NCBI RefSeq assembly: GCF_001183985.1
Contig: NZ_LFZW01000001.1
Span: forward strand, 4,093,431-4,157,430
Direction of reading: 5' to 3'
DNA: 64,000 bases
DNA from: Peribacillus loiseleuriae
Lineage (GTDB): Bacteria > Bacillota > Bacilli > Bacillales > DSM-1321
The position numbers were made by a program, and so were the translations under genes. Under the pieces are notes generated by a model, which had not been told where the DNA came from, made no database searches, and was given only the letters and a program-made list of their open reading frames with translations. Shown one piece after another: positions 16,817 to 25,540 of this stretch (position 1 is its first letter; each line of letters starts with the position of its first letter).

Positions 16817-17473
16817 TTATCCTAACAAGCCAAAGAACTCAAACTTTACTAGTTCCTTTGCAAGGTCATTTACTGATTGTTCCTTTACTGCTGATTCGTA
16901 TGTAACAGGGCCAAATAGCCATCTCGCAAGCATGCCTTCCATTAAGCTCATTAATAAAGCAGCTTGAATCGACGGATCTCTTTCTGGCAAAATCCCAAGA
17001 TCCATTGCCCGCTTTACGTTATTCTTGAATGCTTCTTCTATTTTTATACGGGTTTCAAAAATTAAATGCTTAATGGACTCTTCACTATCGATTCCTTTAA
17101 TCATTAATTCCATCAAATACCGATTATCCTTAGAAAAAGAGAATAAATCTTCAAATAATTTTTCAGAAGAAGCCACTGCATCGGCTACGGTAGCTGAAGA
17201 TATTCGATACCCCTGGGAAACCACTTCAAGAATCTGTGCTTGTCCGCTTTGTATAATCTCAAGCGCTATACTTTCCTTGCTTTTGAAATACCAATAAAAA
17301 GTCCCTTGAGCCATTCCCGCTTCACGCACTATGTCTGATATCTTTGTTTTATGATAACCATTCGTAGCAAACAGCTGGATGGCTACCCCAATTATTTGCT
17401 CCCTTCGGTCAATAGACTTCTCATTTTCCGTAATCCCATTTCCTCCTCTCGATTGATCAGTCAGTCGATACAC
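16817..17473 (-). CDS. TetR/AcrR-family regulator of the amino acid ABC operon
   Basis: The helix-turn-helix region is TKISDIVREAGMAQGTFYWYFKSKESI, followed by an all-helical ligand domain. The frame is open from a GTG at 17473 that lacks a ribosome site and overlaps the palindromic operator. A strong AGAGGAGG stands at 17441-17448, and the only codon properly spaced after it is an ATT at 17434. True synthesis may therefore start at ATT, a rare initiator. Either way the regulator heads the operon with the importer genes and probably represses it. Confidence 0.82.
   Translation of the reverse strand: MYRLTDQSRGGNGITENEKSIDRREQIIGVAIQLFATNGYHKTKISDIVREAGMAQGTFYWYFKSKESIALEIIQSGQAQILEVVSQGYRISSATVADAVASSEKLFEDLFSFSKDNRYLMELMIKGIDSEESIKHLIFETRIKIEEAFKNNVKRAMDLGILPERDPSIQAALLMSLMEGMLARWLFGPVTYESAVKEQSVNDLAKELVKFEFFGLLG
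17450..17467. promoter_or_regulatory. Candidate TetR operator
   Basis: CGATTGATCAGTCAGTCG is an imperfect 18-base palindrome: 12 of 18 positions are symmetric, with outer half-sites CGA.TGA and TCA.TCG. It is directly upstream of the ribosome site of the tetR gene, a usual place for autoregulation. Confidence 0.45.
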
Positions 17474-17806
17474 CTTATCGTATAAAATCTCTCATAATTC
17501 GTCAATTAATTAGATCTGTTTGGTTGGAATTAATCTTTTAACAATCCTGAACGTTTTTTGCTAAAGTATTTCCTGTCATTTTGCTAGGATAAATCGAGCA
17601 ATTGAATAATCCAATTATTTCAGCAAAAGTTTCAGACTGCTACCTGTATATAAAATTGATAAATGGTATATCAGCTTATATACTAAAATAGGAGAATAAT
17701 ACAATTCAGTTTAATTAATAGAATCGAATACTACCATTTTCAGATAGTCACCCTTTCATTTATTTGTTAAACTAAAAGTACACAGATGAAATATCGAGGA
17801 GAAGAA
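17474..17806. other. Intergenic promoter region
   Basis: About 330 AT-rich bases lie between divergent genes. Apart from the operator at its left edge and an AGGAGAA ribosome site at its right edge, I see no repeat, ORF or structured RNA. Confidence 0.5.
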
Positions 17807-18469
17807 ATGAAACGAAAACGGAAAATATCTAAAGCCCTTTTCGTCATGTTTGCACTGCTTTTTGCGATCGTATTTTTAAAGCAGGTCATCCAGATTCCGT
17901 ATACAGAAAAGGTAGCGACATCCATGATTCAACCGGACCCCTTTGCCTCTGTAAAGAAGTACAGTACAGTCCTTCACGATGAACTGACCCAATATAACTT
18001 GCAAGAATATACAGTCGTTCTTATTGCGGTCATGCAACAAGAAAGCCGCGGTAAGGGTGGAGATCCGATGCAAGCTTCGGAATCTGCTGGACTTGCTCCT
18101 AACACCATTACGGACCCAATGGAGAGCATTAAATATGGCGTTAAACATTTTCAACGTGTTGTTGCCTATGGAAAAGAAAAGAATGTTGATTTTCCCACCA
18201 TCATCCAATCCTACAATATGGGAATAGGCTATATCAATTACATCGCGGAATATGGTGGAAAGCATAGTGAGGATCTTGCGAAGAAATTCTCGATGATTCA
18301 AGTAGAAAAAAATCCTGAGCTCTATAATTGCGGCGGGAATACAGATAATTTCCGCTACCCATATTGCTACGGCGATTTCTCCTATAGCGCGAAAGTAACA
18401 AAAAATATTGAAGCGTTAGCAGATAGTCTACCTGAACTTGTGAGCGAAAAACAACCAGATATTTTTTAA
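17807..18469 (+). CDS. Lysozyme-like muramidase (CwlT N-domain family), membrane-anchored
   Basis: The 220-aa protein has one N-terminal hydrophobic segment (residues about 9-28) and a lysozyme-like domain. IAVMQQESRGKGGDPMQASES contains the likely catalytic Glu, followed by DPMESIKYGVKHFQRV and IIQSYNMGIGYINY. These features match the bacteriophage-T4-type lysozyme domain of CwlT, which cleaves glycan strands. GAGGAG sets the ATG at 17807, rather than the in-frame ATG at 17786. It stands alone, and its role (wall remodelling or spore-related) is unknown. Confidence 0.85.
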   Translation: MKRKRKISKALFVMFALLFAIVFLKQVIQIPYTEKVATSMIQPDPFASVKKYSTVLHDELTQYNLQEYTVVLIAVMQQESRGKGGDPMQASESAGLAPNTITDPMESIKYGVKHFQRVVAYGKEKNVDFPTIIQSYNMGIGYINYIAEYGGKHSEDLAKKFSMIQVEKNPELYNCGGNTDNFRYPYCYGDFSYSAKVTKNIEALADSLPELVSEKQPDIF

Positions 18470-18502
18470 ATATAAACCATTATCTTTTCGTACAACCCGC
18501 TA

Positions 18503-18545
18503 AAAAGCAGTCCAATCATTTTGATTATTGGACTGCTTTTTTAAT
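18503..18545 (+). terminator. Terminator of the lysozyme-like gene
   Basis: AAGCAGTCCAAT and ATTGGACTGCTT form a 12-bp stem followed by six Ts. The A-run on the other side allows some bidirectional use. Confidence 0.85.
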
Positions 18546-18609
18546 TATTATCGCAGCTGAATATATACATCAAAAGTGATTTTCAAATATACGACTAATT
18601 TTATCAGCG

Positions 18610-19272
18610 TTATTTTTCTGAAAGATGTTTTCTCTTAGATTGTTTTTCTTTATATCTCTGGAAAAACCAAATGACAATGGCCAACCAAAATCCGCTCGCG
18701 AAATAGCCACCAATAATATCGCTCGGATAGTGTACCCCCAAATAAATTCGACTCGTGCCAATCATGATAATAAACAGACTGCTAATGATCATCAAAACGG
18801 TACGTCCCAAACGGGTAGGGAGATGACGCCATAACAGAAACGTCAGAATACCATAAACCGCAAAGGCATTCATCGCATGACCACTTGGAAAACTATACCC
18901 GCTCACTTCAATCAATCGATGGAAATCTGGACGGGCCCGGTGGAAAATGGCTTTCAAAACTTGATTCAGAACAGATGTGCCAATGATCACTACTACAAAC
19001 AGAATAAGCTCGGTTCGATACTTAAATACTTTATAAAGAACTAGTAAGGACATGAGAAAAATGATCAACATGACCGTAAACGACCCAATGAACGTGAAAA
19101 GTTTCATAATCGAGGTTAATGCAGATGACTCAAAGCCTTGAATAAAGGATATAACTGATTGATCAAATTGAACGATGTGTTGCCCGCTAATCAGAACGGC
19201 CATGAAACTAAAGCCGATAAGCGAAATCAAGCTTACTAGAAACGCACTCAAAAGATGCCCTTTTAATTTCAT
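18610..19272 (-). CDS. PAP2-family phosphatase (undecaprenyl-diphosphatase-like)
   Basis: The 220-aa protein has about six membrane segments and the complete PAP2 signature: KAIFHRARP (residues 107-115), PSGH (129-132), and SRIYLGVHYPSD (174-185). These residues hydrolyse lipid phosphates such as undecaprenyl diphosphate on the outer membrane face. GGAGTG precedes the ATG. It is monocistronic. BcrC/YodM-type function is likely but not proven. Confidence 0.88.
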   Translation of the reverse strand: MKLKGHLLSAFLVSLISLIGFSFMAVLISGQHIVQFDQSVISFIQGFESSALTSIMKLFTFIGSFTVMLIIFLMSLLVLYKVFKYRTELILFVVVIIGTSVLNQVLKAIFHRARPDFHRLIEVSGYSFPSGHAMNAFAVYGILTFLLWRHLPTRLGRTVLMIISSLFIIMIGTSRIYLGVHYPSDIIGGYFASGFWLAIVIWFFQRYKEKQSKRKHLSEK

Positions 19273-19401
19273 ATTTAAAACACTCCAAATTTACCATTGT
19301 CCCTGAACATACGCTTTTATCTTGTGCTATGTTTTAAAATATTGTCGATAAAATGATTTTGAATCATTCGTGTGAAAAACGTCATTTCACATCCCTCACT
19401 A

Positions 19402-20799
19402 TTAAGTCGGATAGTATGGCAAGGTAAGACGAATGACCGTCCCTTCCCCAAGGGTACTTTCTGCCTTAATACTTCCCTTATATTCTTCAATCATTTCTTT
19501 GGCAATGGAAAGGCCTAACCCACTTCCCCCTTGATCCCGACTTCTAGCCTTGTCAACTCGATAAAATCGGTCAAAGATATAGGGCAAATCTTCACGGCTA
19601 ATCCCATATCCATTGTCTTGGATATCAATTTTAAATGCATCCGTTCCATCGCTGGTGATTATCGTAATTTCTTTATAATCTCCACTATACTTAATGGCAT
19701 TATCGATGATAACAATGAGAAGTTGTTTTAAATGTTCTTCTGGAATCGCTAGTTGAGTATCCGTTTGTGCATGATTCTCATGTCTTATTTTTAAGTCTGA
19801 ATGAATCAGTTGGTAATTGCTAATTATTTCATATATCGTCTCTGAAACGTTGTATGGCCTTAGAATATCCCGCTTTTCTCTTCGATTTTCGATTTGCGAA
19901 AGCCGTAAAAGTTCGTTAGTCAATCCAATCATCCGATTCGTTTCATTTATACTTGTGTTCAGTGAACTCTCTAGTACTTTTCTATCATCTTTCCCCCATC
20001 GTTTTAATAAAGAAAGATGGCCATGGATAATTGCTAAAGGGGTGCGAAGCTCATGGGATGCATCTTCAACAAACTTTTTTTGTTGCAAGATCGAAGCCTC
20101 AACCTTATCCATCATGCTATTAAAAATGATACTGAGCTGAGCAAACTCATCCTTTGTTTCCATCACAGGCACACGTTCTTCAAATTGACGATCTTCAATT
20201 TTTCTCATCGTGTCCGTAAGTACCCGAAGTGGGGATAATAACTTCCCGGCGAGTATGCGGCCACTTACAAGACTTAATGCTAATGAGAGTAATGTTCCTA
20301 ACATTAAAGTCCAAATGACCTTTTCCAAAAAAGTTTCAAAACTCTCCACATTTCTTCCTATTTCAATTATTCCTATAAAGGATCCAATGTTTAATGGCTC
20401 CTTATAAACAAGCAGATCTTCTCTATGTGCCTCGATATGGAAAAATCCTTGATCAAGAGGACCTTCGTTTCGTATATCTGGGAAATCATCAGAAATGTTA
20501 TATAGCTCCCGGCCTTGATTATCAAGAATTCGAATCATTTCATTTTTTTCTACAATGTTATTCAAAAATTCTTCAGAAATAACAAGTTCATGGCCTTTGC
20601 CGTCCACAAGTTTAGCTTGTTCCGTTAAAAAAGCCCGAATCTCTTCTGAACGTTTCAATAGCGCCTCTTCTTCTTGTTTTGCGGTTAAAGTTTGGATGAG
20701 AATCAGTTGAATGACATTACAAATCATAAAAATTAAAAAAATTAAAATAGCTGATAAAATCGTCATTTTCCATTTAATTGATAATTTATTCACTATCAT
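19402..20799 (-). CDS. Sensor histidine kinase (ArlS/CssS-like)
   Basis: The 465-aa membrane kinase has two transmembrane helices (about residues 12-34 and 160-182) flanking an extracytoplasmic loop. A HAMP segment follows (LLSPLRVLTDTMRKIEDRQFEE), then the H-box VEDASHELRTPLAIIHGHLS, N-box IDNAIKYSG, and G-boxes DNGYGI and GGSGLGLSIAKEMI. It is encoded 13 bases after the response-regulator gene, with AGGTGG before the ATG. The signal is unknown; the ArlRS-like pairing suggests envelope or autolysis control. Confidence 0.9.
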   Translation of the reverse strand: MIVNKLSIKWKMTILSAILIFLIFMICNVIQLILIQTLTAKQEEEALLKRSEEIRAFLTEQAKLVDGKGHELVISEEFLNNIVEKNEMIRILDNQGRELYNISDDFPDIRNEGPLDQGFFHIEAHREDLLVYKEPLNIGSFIGIIEIGRNVESFETFLEKVIWTLMLGTLLSLALSLVSGRILAGKLLSPLRVLTDTMRKIEDRQFEERVPVMETKDEFAQLSIIFNSMMDKVEASILQQKKFVEDASHELRTPLAIIHGHLSLLKRWGKDDRKVLESSLNTSINETNRMIGLTNELLRLSQIENRREKRDILRPYNVSETIYEIISNYQLIHSDLKIRHENHAQTDTQLAIPEEHLKQLLIVIIDNAIKYSGDYKEITIITSDGTDAFKIDIQDNGYGISREDLPYIFDRFYRVDKARSRDQGGSGLGLSIAKEMIEEYKGSIKAESTLGEGTVIRLTLPYYPT

Positions 20800-20812
20800 C
20801 TATGTCCACCTT

Positions 20813-21487
20813 TTATTTTCTTAATACATACCCAGATCCTCTCACGGTTTGGATATACGAGTCTTGATCCGGTCGATCCACTTTAGCCCTCAGATAGCTT
20901 ATATAAACATCGACTATATTAGTCTCGATCAAAGCATCATAGCCCCATACCTCTTCTAAAAGAACTTCCCTCGTCAGTACTCGATTTACGTTTTTCATTA
21001 AGAGTAAAAGCAAATCGAATTCTTTTTTCGTTAACTCAATGATTTCATTTTCTCGCTTCACAATTCTAGCTTCTAAATCCATCTCAAGGTCTTTATAGGT
21101 TAATTTGTGGTTACTTTGACTTCCACTTTCCATTCTTCTAAAAATCGCTCGCATTCTAGCCAAAAGCTCCTCAATTTGAAAAGGCTTTGAAATATAATCA
21201 TCCGCGCCACTATCTAACCCTGAAATACGATCTAATACACTGTCTCTTGCAGTGATCATAATAATCGGGGTATTTTTCGTAGCACGAATTCTTCGACATA
21301 CTTCAATGCCGTTTAAACCGGGTAGCATTAAATCTAATAAAATAAGGTCAATCTTTTCATTCAATGCTTTCGCCAAGCCATCTCGCCCATCAAAAGCAAC
21401 AAGAACCTCATGCTTTTCATATTCTAGCTCTAAGCGGATAAAATTAGATAGGTTTACTTCATCTTCAATAATCAAGACTTTTTTCAT
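20813..21487 (-). CDS. OmpR/PhoB-family response regulator (ArlR-like)
   Basis: The 224-aa protein has an N-terminal receiver with the acidic pair E8/D9 and phospho-acceptor Asp52 in LILLDLMLPG. It ends in a winged-helix DNA-binding domain (TREVLLEEVWGYD, then VDVYISYLRAKVD). AGGGGAT precedes the ATG at 21487; in-frame codons upstream of it are rejected. It forms an operon with the histidine kinase gene and lies close downstream of a PepSY protein gene that it may control. Confidence 0.92.
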   Translation of the reverse strand: MKKVLIIEDEVNLSNFIRLELEYEKHEVLVAFDGRDGLAKALNEKIDLILLDLMLPGLNGIEVCRRIRATKNTPIIMITARDSVLDRISGLDSGADDYISKPFQIEELLARMRAIFRRMESGSQSNHKLTYKDLEMDLEARIVKRENEIIELTKKEFDLLLLLMKNVNRVLTREVLLEEVWGYDALIETNIVDVYISYLRAKVDRPDQDSYIQTVRGSGYVLRK

Positions 21488-21611
21488 AGCCATCCCCTGT
21501 TCATTTTTAACGTTAAGGCTATTATTCAATAAAATGGTTTTGGCCATTCTTATGAAGTCTTGGTTTCATAATGAGCCAAAATTATCATCGTCATATAACA
21601 TAGCCTATTAT

Positions 21612-21655
21612 AAAAAGGTGTCGCGAAATAATTATACCAATTTCGGATACCTTTT
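21612..21655 (-). terminator. Terminator between the PepSY gene and the response-regulator gene
   Basis: AAAAGGT/ACCTTTT and CGAAAT/ATTTCG arms form a long imperfect stem, ending on the minus strand in CCTTTTTAT. Confidence 0.65.
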
Positions 21656-21659
21656 AGGA

Positions 21660-22025
21660 TTACTCTTTGTCATTCTCTTCTTTTCCGTTTTCGTCATCAT
21701 TTTCCACTTTTACAATCTTTCCTGTTTTTGCATCTACTTTTACATCTTGCTCGCTACCATCTTTCGCTTTCACTTCAATGCCGTATACAACTGTACCATC
21801 TTCATCCTCTAATTCAACCTTTTGAATAGTACCTGGTGCTTTTTCAAGCGCTGTTTTACTAGCTGCTTCCTCGGTAATCGTTGCTTGTTCTTGTGCATCG
21901 TTTACTTCTGCTTCCATAACAGGCTTGTCTTTTGATTGAGCATGGGCAACATAATTATAGCTTCCACTAGTAAGGATTGTTGCAGCTAACGCAGGAATGA
22001 CAAATTTCTTAAACTTTTTGTTCAT
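21660..22025 (-). CDS. Secreted PepSY-domain protein
   Basis: The 121-aa protein has a signal peptide (cleavage near AHA-Q, residue 29) and one PepSY domain: TITEEAASKTALEKAPGTIQKVELEDEDG and IEVKAKDGSEQDVKVDAKTGKIVKVE. It ends in an acidic Glu/Asp-rich tail. PepSY proteins are thought to inhibit or modulate extracellular peptidases and are often controlled by, or sensed by, a neighbouring two-component system. AGGAGGACC precedes the ATG. A hairpin separates it from the regulator genes downstream. Confidence 0.85.
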   Translation of the reverse strand: MNKKFKKFVIPALAATILTSGSYNYVAHAQSKDKPVMEAEVNDAQEQATITEEAASKTALEKAPGTIQKVELEDEDGTVVYGIEVKAKDGSEQDVKVDAKTGKIVKVENDDENGKEENDKE

Positions 22026-22383
22026 GATTTTGGTCCTCCTAATTAATATTTACTTGCATTTAGAATCTTACCCAATTGAAATAAAAACGGGATGAAAGAC
22101 TCGTAAAAAAGGAATTGGAAAAACATTAGATTTTTTTAATCATTCAATATTTTTCTAACATGCATTTCTTTTATGTTGAATGCTAGTCTGTGAACTAGTT
22201 TTTAAAAGCAAACGCTTAATAGCAAATAAGCTATTTTGATTCATCTTATATAATCCTTTCTTTAATGTTGACTTGGCGCTCTATACATTGACACATAAAA
22301 TTATAGTTGTATCATAGTATGGTAAGTTTATAAGTTTTAATTCAAAGAGAGGTGGAAAGCTGTTTAAGAATGCAGCTAGATAC

Positions 22384-22788
22384 ATGAAAATTATAAATAT
22401 CATCTTCCAAATTGCAATTCTGTATGCCTTTTCCTTTGTTGGTGAAGTTTTACATGATGTATTCAATCTTCCAATTCCAGGAAGTATCATTGGCATGCTC
22501 TTGTTATTGGGAGGTTTATCCTTGAAAATTATCCCGCTACGATTCATTGAAGCGGGAGCTGGATATTTGTTGAAAATTTTATCTTTATTATTTATTCCAG
22601 CCATGATCGGTATCATGAACTATCCTGCTTTAATTTCGATTAAAGGTGCGATGTTAATTGTGATCACTATCATAAGTACGATGATAACGATGGGTGCCTC
22701 CGGAATGATGAGTCAATTTCTTGAGAAGCGGATACAAAAAAGAAAGGAGAAAGACAAATGCAGCAAACACTATTCGCAATCATTGTAA
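22384..22788 (+). CDS. cidA: CidA/LrgA-family holin-like protein
   Basis: The 134-aa protein has four hydrophobic segments and the family phrases FNLPIPGSIIGMLLL and LLKILSLLFIPAMIGI. CidA proteins are holin-like membrane proteins tied to murein hydrolase activity and overflow-metabolite export. No good ribosome site stands just before the ATG at 22384; GAGGTGG lies 30 bases upstream, so the exact start is uncertain. It overlaps cidB by 31 bases. A word resembling a cre site (AGCAAACGCTTAAT) lies near 22210 but is weak. Confidence 0.85.
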   Translation: MKIINIIFQIAILYAFSFVGEVLHDVFNLPIPGSIIGMLLLLGGLSLKIIPLRFIEAGAGYLLKILSLLFIPAMIGIMNYPALISIKGAMLIVITIISTMITMGASGMMSQFLEKRIQKRKEKDKCSKHYSQSL

Positions 22789-23450
22789 TCTTATTAACGA
22801 TTACCGCATATATTCTCATGACTCGGTTATATGTACGGTTTTCTTTTCCGCTTCTCTTGCCTGTTTTAACGACAACAATCATCCTAATCGTACTACTTTC
22901 CATCTTTCATATTTCCTATTCAAGTTATATGATTGGTGGACAGTGGATTCATTCCCTTTTAGGTCCCGCTGTGGTAGCACTTGCCTATCCATTATATAAA
23001 CAGCGTCATATCGTCGTGAGTTATTGGTTTCCCATAATTAGTGGTGTTTTCGTTGGATTAATTACCGGTATGACTAGTGTTCTCCTATTCGCACGTGTTT
23101 TAGGAATAGACCAAACACTTATCCTATCCATGTTACCTAAATCTCTTACAACCCCAGTCGCTCTCCAAGTGTCAGAAGTACTTGGCGGTATTCCCCCAAT
23201 GACTACTGTCTTCGTCATGATCGCCGGATTCACTGGCGCCATTTTGGGTCCAGCCTTCATGAAACGACTGCGAATTAACAGTTCATTAGGAAAAGGAATT
23301 GCCTTTGGCAGTGCCTCCCATGCTTTAGGCACAGCAAAATCCGCTGAATACGGTGAATTTACTTTGTCCATGAGTTCCGTTTCCATGACATTGAGTGCCA
23401 TACTAGGATCGATTATCGGTCCAATCGTAGCTTGGATGTTTACAATTTAA
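22758..23450 (+). CDS. cidB: CidB/LrgB-family protein (holin modulator/exporter)
   Basis: The 230-aa membrane protein has the LrgB-family hallmarks: ILSMLPKSLTTPVALQVSE, GGIPPMTTVFVMIAGFTGAI and GIAFGSASHALGTAKSAEYGE. It is the usual partner of CidA. AAAGGAG precedes the ATG, and the reading frame overlaps the end of cidA. No LysR-type cidR gene is adjacent. Confidence 0.9.
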   Translation: MQQTLFAIIVILLTITAYILMTRLYVRFSFPLLLPVLTTTIILIVLLSIFHISYSSYMIGGQWIHSLLGPAVVALAYPLYKQRHIVVSYWFPIISGVFVGLITGMTSVLLFARVLGIDQTLILSMLPKSLTTPVALQVSEVLGGIPPMTTVFVMIAGFTGAILGPAFMKRLRINSSLGKGIAFGSASHALGTAKSAEYGEFTLSMSSVSMTLSAILGSIIGPIVAWMFTI

Positions 23451-23691
23451 ACAGGAAAGGACAATAACTCTTGTCCAAAAACTTATACTTTCTAAAAAAA
23501 GAGAAGGTTCAGAGTAGTATAAAAAGTTTTCAGCCGAAATCGCCCCTTTTAGACCAGATTTAGACGAGAAAAACCCTTTATTTCCATTTTTTTGATTACC
23601 CCTCCGAAGCTTTCATAAGGCGTACAGGCAATTATATAGGGGAACTCTGAACGTATTTTGCATGTATAGACCTTCCTTCCCAAACTTTTCA

Positions 23692-23813
23692 AGCCGGAAT
23701 TTAATTTTGCGCGCGGGATTCGCATCTTTGCGCGCCAGCTTGGAAAGTTTGCGCGCCGGAAGCTGCACTTTTCGAGCGAGATTTGCAATTTGCGAGCCGG
23801 AGCTAAATTTACA
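23692..23813. repeat. Degenerate 21-bp tandem repeat (GCGCGCCGGAA type), array 1
   Basis: About six units of 20-21 bases follow the pattern GC(C/G)(G/A)G, then a variable AT-rich stretch, then TTTGCGC. Examples start at GCCGGAA (23693), GCGGGATTCG, GCCAGCTTGG, GCCGGAAGCTG, GCGAGATTTG and GCCGGAGC. The array lies just downstream of the DUF3006 gene. The same pattern and orientation recur at 25730-25828. Confidence 0.7.
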
Positions 23814-23859
23814 CTATAACTCATTAATCCACTTTCCAAATTCAGACGTGGCTCCCCTT

Positions 23860-24072
23860 TTAATCTTCCCAAACACTCTCCATGAGCGACTTTATCTTTT
23901 TCCTACGCTTTTCTGTTTCTTCTTCATTAACGATCCACTTTTCATTTACGAATTCCACGACATCACTGACTTTCACCTTAGAATCCACCAATTCATTCGG
24001 AACATTTTGTGTTTTTCCATCCACTTCAATAACTACTAAATCTCCTTCAAATCGATCAATGATTCCTTTCAT
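23860..24072 (-). CDS. DUF3006-domain protein
   Basis: The 70-aa protein begins MKGIIDRFEGDLVVIEVDGK and fits the small DUF3006 family, which is commonly encoded next to ComEC-like MBL-fold hydrolases, as here. I place the start at the ATG at 24072 with AAGGAAGTG upstream; the frame is open further but overlaps the preceding gene. It ends in a charged helix (EEETEKRRKKIKSLMESVWED region). Function is unknown. Confidence 0.8.
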   Translation of the reverse strand: MKGIIDRFEGDLVVIEVDGKTQNVPNELVDSKVKVSDVVEFVNEKWIVNEEETEKRRKKIKSLMESVWED

Positions 24073-24085
24073 GCTTACACTTCCT

Positions 24086-25540
24086 TTATTTTGGCGTAAA
24101 GGCCGTTTTCGTGGTTGTAGTAATTCCATTCGCTGAAATTGTAATATCTCCATTTACTGTGAATCCAGAAGCCGCTCGACCGACTCGAAAGGTAAGAACG
24201 GCGACTCCATTTACATCTGTGACACCTTCATATATCGTATCTTTCGACTTAAAGTGAAGGTTCAAATGAACATTCGCCCCATTTATCGGCTGATTGTTTT
24301 GATCTTTTACCTTAACAGTCACTGTAACTTCTTCGTTTTGATTTGGATTCGCTTTATTAATCATTGCAGAAGCCTGTAAGCTCCTTGTCGCATCGGGTAC
24401 ATTTGCCTGTGGAGGTACAACTGGTTTGATTGTTGGTTGGTTATTCGCTTGTGCCTGCGCCGATGATTTAGCAGCAGGTGTATACACCCACGCATCTTTG
24501 TTGATATGAATTTCTTTTCCATCCGTTTTAAACACAATCGTTCCATCTGTATCATTACGATATATTTGTACTTTCTCACTGTGAAGTCGCTCTAATACTT
24601 CGCTAGTCGGATGACCATAGCTATTTTTTCCGACTTGAATAACAGCGTATTTCGGTTGAACCACTTTTAAGAAGGCTTCACTTGTAGAGTGATTGCTACC
24701 ATGGTGTCCGGTTAAAAGGACCGTAGATTTTATTCTTTCACCCGATTGAAGCCATTTTTCCTCCGTTGGTATCCCAGCATCCCCTGTCAAAAGGAAGGAT
24801 TGATCACCATATTGAAGCCGAACCACAGCACTCATTTCATTCGCATCACTTGCTGTATCATCCAGTGGAGCAATCATTTTTACTTGTACCGTAGGGTCTA
24901 AATCAAGTTTTATTCCCGCTTTTGCAGTGGTCACTTTTAATCCTTTGTTTTGAATAGATTGTAAAACAGATTCAAATGTTAGAGTATCTCTTTGTACTTT
25001 CGGCATATATATTTTTCCGATATCAAAAGAGTCAATCACAGCATCCATCCCGCCAATGTGATCTGCGTCTGGATGGGTTCCAATTAACACATCAACCTTA
25101 GTGATGGCTAATTTTTTTAAGTAAGCGACCATTGTGGCTTCATCATCGTTATTCCCGGCATCAATGACCATTACGTTTTTATTTGGGGCAATAATCACTT
25201 GTGCTGCCCCTTGGCCAACATCGACAAAATGTACTTCCAATTCTCCTGTTAACAGCTTGGAATTAGCTATATCTTTCACTTTCTTGGCTTCTTCTCTTTT
25301 CGTTTCTTTTTGTTCCTTTGAAGATACTTGCTGATCTTCTGTAGGGCCATTCATATCTGGAGCCGTCGGTAACATAGCTCCCCCGATCATAAACACCACG
25401 AATGAAGCCACAACTAATAATGAGCTTGTCTTCCTAGAGCGTAATCTTATGAATCTCACACTTCCTTTAATCACACCAAGAAGTCCTATAACAAAGCTAA
25501 AAAAAGCAATTATTATTAAATTTGTTGCCAAAGTTTCCAT
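24086..25540 (-). CDS. ComEC-related MBL-fold metallohydrolase with C-terminal Ig-like domain
   Basis: The 484-aa protein has two N-terminal membrane helices (about residues 6-24 and 40-57). A ComEC/Rec2-type metallo-beta-lactamase domain follows, with THPDADHIGG at residues 155-164, LTGDAG, and TGHHGSNHSTSEAF. A C-terminal Big_1-like domain (VKDQNNQPINGANVHL) ends the protein. This predicts an exported, surface-held nuclease or phosphodiesterase. GGGGAG precedes the ATG at 25540. It lacks the ComEC channel domain, so a role in DNA uptake is only possible. Confidence 0.85.
   Translation of the reverse strand: METLATNLIIIAFFSFVIGLLGVIKGSVRFIRLRSRKTSSLLVVASFVVFMIGGAMLPTAPDMNGPTEDQQVSSKEQKETKREEAKKVKDIANSKLLTGELEVHFVDVGQGAAQVIIAPNKNVMVIDAGNNDDEATMVAYLKKLAITKVDVLIGTHPDADHIGGMDAVIDSFDIGKIYMPKVQRDTLTFESVLQSIQNKGLKVTTAKAGIKLDLDPTVQVKMIAPLDDTASDANEMSAVVRLQYGDQSFLLTGDAGIPTEEKWLQSGERIKSTVLLTGHHGSNHSTSEAFLKVVQPKYAVIQVGKNSYGHPTSEVLERLHSEKVQIYRNDTDGTIVFKTDGKEIHINKDAWVYTPAAKSSAQAQANNQPTIKPVVPPQANVPDATRSLQASAMINKANPNQNEEVTVTVKVKDQNNQPINGANVHLNLHFKSKDTIYEGVTDVNGVAVLTFRVGRAASGFTVNGDITISANGITTTTKTAFTPK

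Noticed and set aside
22281-22616. 111-codon minus-strand frame
   Set aside because: Antisense shadow of cidA.
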